This document shows positions 7,979 through 10,553 of a stretch of 10,553 nt of DNA, one piece after another (position 1 is the first letter of the stretch; each line of letters opens with the position of its first letter). The position numbers and the translations under genes were made by a program. The DNA is from Smittium mucronatum (lineage: Eukaryota; Kickxellomycota; Harpellomycetes; Harpellales; Legeriomycetaceae). Below the pieces are notes generated by a model. The model was given only the letters and a program-made list of their open reading frames with translations. It was not told the origin of the DNA and did no database searches. The stretch lies in the NCBI GenBank assembly GCA_001953115.1, contig LSSL01005185.1, positions 1 to 10,553 on the forward strand, written 5' to 3'.

Positions 7979-8276
7979 GTACCAAAGATTTAATATCGTT
8001 CATTTAAAATAGAAAATATGAAGAAAATAAACTATATATATTCAGATATGTTTCTAAAAAGGTTAAAAATTCGAAAAACTAAAAGCCTTGTATATTTTTA
8101 ATTCTTTTATTTTTTTTATAAAAAAATTTAGGTAAAGTTAAAGCTTCAATTACTAAAAGCAAGTTGGTAAAAATATCGATTCAGATTATACATATAAACT
8201 ATTTTATACTATATATCCCATAGTAATAGTGGAAGTTACAGATTAAAATAAATATTTTCCACTAATAGGTATATAA

Positions 8277-8522
8277 ATTATTCAAAACAATAAAAAAAAG
8301 GGGGGCTTTTTTTATGTGTTATATGGAATAAGAAGAAAATCATCTAATTTTTGTTTGAAATTTGAGCCTAAACAATTCATTTCTTATTCTGATCCACAAA
8401 TAATAAAGTTTTATCTCAGTTCAATTAAATTCGTATGCACATTAACCGATGGGCGCATGTTTACCGAATTATTTAAAAGCTTTTTAAAACATATACGTGT
8501 ACACTTGGAAAACTTTTTCTAA
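8277..8522 (+). pseudogene. Sm-fold (SmB-like) protein relic
   Basis: An 81-codon stop-free run without a credible ATG start. Residues from about 8418 read FVCTLTDGRMFTELFKSFLK followed by HIRVHLENFF and a stop. This tracks the Sm1 motif of SmB-type proteins (hydrophobic-x-x-L-x-DGR-x-F-x-G-x-F-x-x-FDKHMN-hydrophobic-x-L). The DGR core, F, FK-x-F, KH and the following hydrophobic pattern are present. Three near-invariant residues are changed: Gly after the F-x to Glu, Asp of FDKH to Leu, and Asn of the MN pair to Arg. Asp and Asn belong to the U-rich RNA-binding loop, so binding would be lost. The Sm2 half is absent downstream. Sm proteins form the heptameric ring of spliceosomal snRNPs. Lost residues, no start and truncation all point to a pseudogene. 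LSm or NAA38-like origin is the alternative. Confidence 0.5.
8292..8313 (+). repeat. A8-G6-C-T7 near-palindrome
   Basis: Eight A, six G, one C and seven T in a row. The A and T arms could pair around a G-rich loop. It lies at the start of the Sm-like relic frame. It may simply be homopolymer slippage and is a likely place for sequencing error. Confidence 0.6.
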
Positions 8523-8599
8523 GAATGTGTATTTTTTTCAATTATCTGATTCGATAAGGAATTTCGGTTATATTTATTTTCTCTTCAAAAAAAAAATAG

Positions 8600-9313
8600 T
8601 ACAAATTCAAATTAATACATGCCACCATTTTGGAAACTGAAGAAAACTTTATTTTAATAAAAGATCAACTTCGTATGCAGGAGCATACTTATTTGGGAAA
8701 AGTGCCGATAACACCTTATAAATATTAAAACTTGACTTGAAAAATTAGATATTTAAAATGTAAAAGAAAAAATATAAAAGAATTCATGTTATGGGCTTTG
8801 ATATATTATATTATTTCAGCGATAATATCTGTATTGATTTTGATAAACCGATATATGATAAAAAATCAATTTATTGGGTCAGATTTGAATTTAATCTGAT
8901 ATAAAATTAGATCTAATATTGCCTCGCTAAAAAAAAAATATTCTGAAGAAGAACTGGATATTAATTTTATCAATAGCTATTATGAGGAATAATTAAACCA
9001 TTCGCACCCTTCATGAAGAGTTATTTCTGATTATCGAGATGGATTATAAATTATATCAACAAAAAATATAATATCAAATTGTATATATGTGCATTGTAGC
9101 TTTATTGACTTTTTAAAATTCAGAAATTGTAGATATGTGTATCATTAATCGAAAATAACTCGATTTTGGATATTTTTGACATCATTTTACTCGATTCAAA
9201 GCCAAGTGAAGAAAAACCAGGGAATTTCTGTTTTAATTCTGTATGAGTTTTGTTGTTTTTTTATAATCAATAAATCTATTTTAAACCCTATTGTGGCCAT
9301 TTTTTCGTTGTAA
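8600..9313 (+). pseudogene. stop-depleted frame, relic of an unidentified gene
   Basis: One plus-strand frame stays open in long blocks: 8600-8725, 8741-8896, 8900-8989, 9050-9145 and 9149-9310. It is broken by stops at 8726, 8738, 8897, 8990, 9014, 9047, 9146 and 9311. That is eight stops in 238 codons where the base composition predicts roughly 23. Some blocks have protein-like composition: ENFILIKDQLRMQEHTYLGK, then a hydrophobic segment ALIYYIISAIISVLILI that could be membrane-spanning, then SLKKKYSEEELDINFINSYY and RVISDYRDG. I do not recognise the family. The likely explanation is a gene decaying in place or copied here, with nonsense changes but few frameshifts. A fast-evolving gene with unrecognised introns is less likely. 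Confidence 0.35.
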
Positions 9314-10553
9314 TGTTGTAAATGGTTATTTATTTATAAAAATTTGAAGGGAATAAATATTGGCGAGTAAATAAAGCACGCAATTTGATTCAATTTTTTT
9401 TTTTTAAATATGATTGAAATGATTTAAAATGCAGTTTATAAGACTACCAATAAAAGTCTAATGAAACTCCTATTTAAATAAAATTGTAACTCAATAAAAA
9501 TTTATATATGTTTATCCATATTTCAAATTATATTTATCACTTATGAATGAAAATTAGTTTTAATTTATCATCGGACTCTTGGATTAATTGCTTTTTCTTT
9601 ATTAATCATTAAAATAGAGTGTATCGATTAAAAAATATATTCCATAAATTAATTTTTTCAAAAGAGATTCATAAAATATTGTTAAGGTGCAATATTTTCT
9701 ATTTTATAGGCTAAAATAATATATCTGAATTTTTTTAAAACCTATATTGATATTATATTTGGTTTTTTAGACTTTTTGTGGTTAAAATTAAAGTTTAACA
9801 CTATTTTATTTCTTTTAAAAAATAAATATTAAGAAAAAAATGTATGAAAATCATTTTTAAAACTTTATACTTCATTTATATGATTTTTTTTATATTCAAG
9901 GGCTTAAGATTTCTTTTGTATGTGTATGTAAAAATAAAGATGTTTTACTGGGTTAGAAACTCAATTACATATTTTTTTTTTGTATAAATTGGACTAGTTT
10001 TATGTGTATATAATAAATCTATAGATGAATAAAGATAGCCTTTTCAGGAAATATTTGGTTTTTTGAAAAATTATTAAGAAAAATTAATATATGAAATTGG
10101 TAATTTAAAAATATTAATTGGATGTTTTTTTTTCATATCATTTATTTATTTGTTTTGAGGATAGTTTGGGCAAACCAAAGTACTGAATATATATTTTCAT
10201 ATAAATCCGAAACTATTAATTTATTGGATCCAATACAAATTTTCTTCAAAAATTAATCAAAATATAATATTTTGCATATTATGTAAATTTTTTCAATCAA
10301 AATTAATAAATATAGGCTAAATATTTTTAATAATATTTTTTAATTAGTTGAATAAACTGAAACCAATCCCCCCCCCCCTTTTTTTAGGAAAGATAGTAAA
10401 AAACCCTAACATATTCAGACCATTCATATTTTCAACTAATCATACTTATTAGATTAAATTTTCATTAAATAATACACTTTATTATACTATTTGATGTCTC
10501 ATAGCGCAAAATTTCACAAAAATATACAATGAAATCCACAATAATAATTTTTT
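9314..10553. other. extremely AT-rich region without a supported gene
   Basis: Mostly A/T runs with dense stops in all frames. One plus frame from an ATG at 9547 to 9714 contains a single stop (9610-9612); its second block reads NRVYRLKNIFHKLIFSKEIH. It may be another relic fragment. AAACCCTA teloboxes occur at 9283-9290, just before this segment, and at 10401-10408. No RNA gene, transposase or terminal repeat was seen. Confidence 0.55.
10368..10378 (+). repeat. 11-base poly-C tract
   Basis: Eleven consecutive C residues followed directly by a run of seven T. It is the counterpart in length of the poly-G tract at 106-116, without matching flanks. Confidence 0.9.

Noticed and set aside
9119..9186. 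Minus-strand box C/D-like pair (ATGATGT at 9180-9186, CTGA at 9119-9122)
   Set aside because: The flanking TAAAAT/ATTTTA pairing is weak, overlaps the C box and is expected in such AT-rich DNA.
106..10378. Poly-G and poly-C tracts as inverted terminal ends of one element
   Set aside because: The lengths match but the flanking bases do not align in inverted orientation.

Overview
The window looks like nuclear DNA of a fungus, probably an early-diverging (non-Dikarya) lineage. The evidence is one clear gene, cytosolic ribosomal protein uS15/RPS13. Its protein reads like fungal homologues, it has a GT-AG spliceosomal intron, and the flanks are long, AT-rich and full of homopolymer runs. A second gene looks like SMG9, a nonsense-mediated-decay factor absent from budding yeast. 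The exact taxon cannot be fixed from this sequence.

Layout, left to right. Positions 1-123 are richer in G+C than what follows and may hold a piece of an exon of uncertain strand. Positions 125-3057 are a long AT-rich intergenic stretch with T-runs, a G-rich block and a diverged tandem duplication, and no gene I can defend. RPS13 (+) runs 3058-4036 in two exons. Its last 11 residues lie beyond a 523-base intron, so the uninterrupted reading frame gives a falsely short protein; the spliced product is 151 residues, the usual length. About 120 bases past the RPS13 stop, at 4155-4303, is a textbook box C/D snoRNA candidate: a perfect C box and a perfect D box enclosed by a perfect 11-bp terminal stem. 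SMG9-like (-) occupies 4597-6447 and converges on RPS13. From about 7200 to the end the DNA becomes extremely AT-rich. Within it are islands of apparent decayed coding sequence: an RRM-like fragment (7736-7978), a quite convincing Sm/SmB-like fragment (8277-8522), and a frame strongly depleted in stops over about 240 codons (8600-9313). I read this segment as a gene graveyard.

The intact genes are not obviously one pathway. All three supported loci act in RNA or translation biology (ribosome, snoRNA-guided modification, mRNA surveillance), and two relic fragments resemble spliceosomal proteins. That coincidence is noted but may mean nothing.
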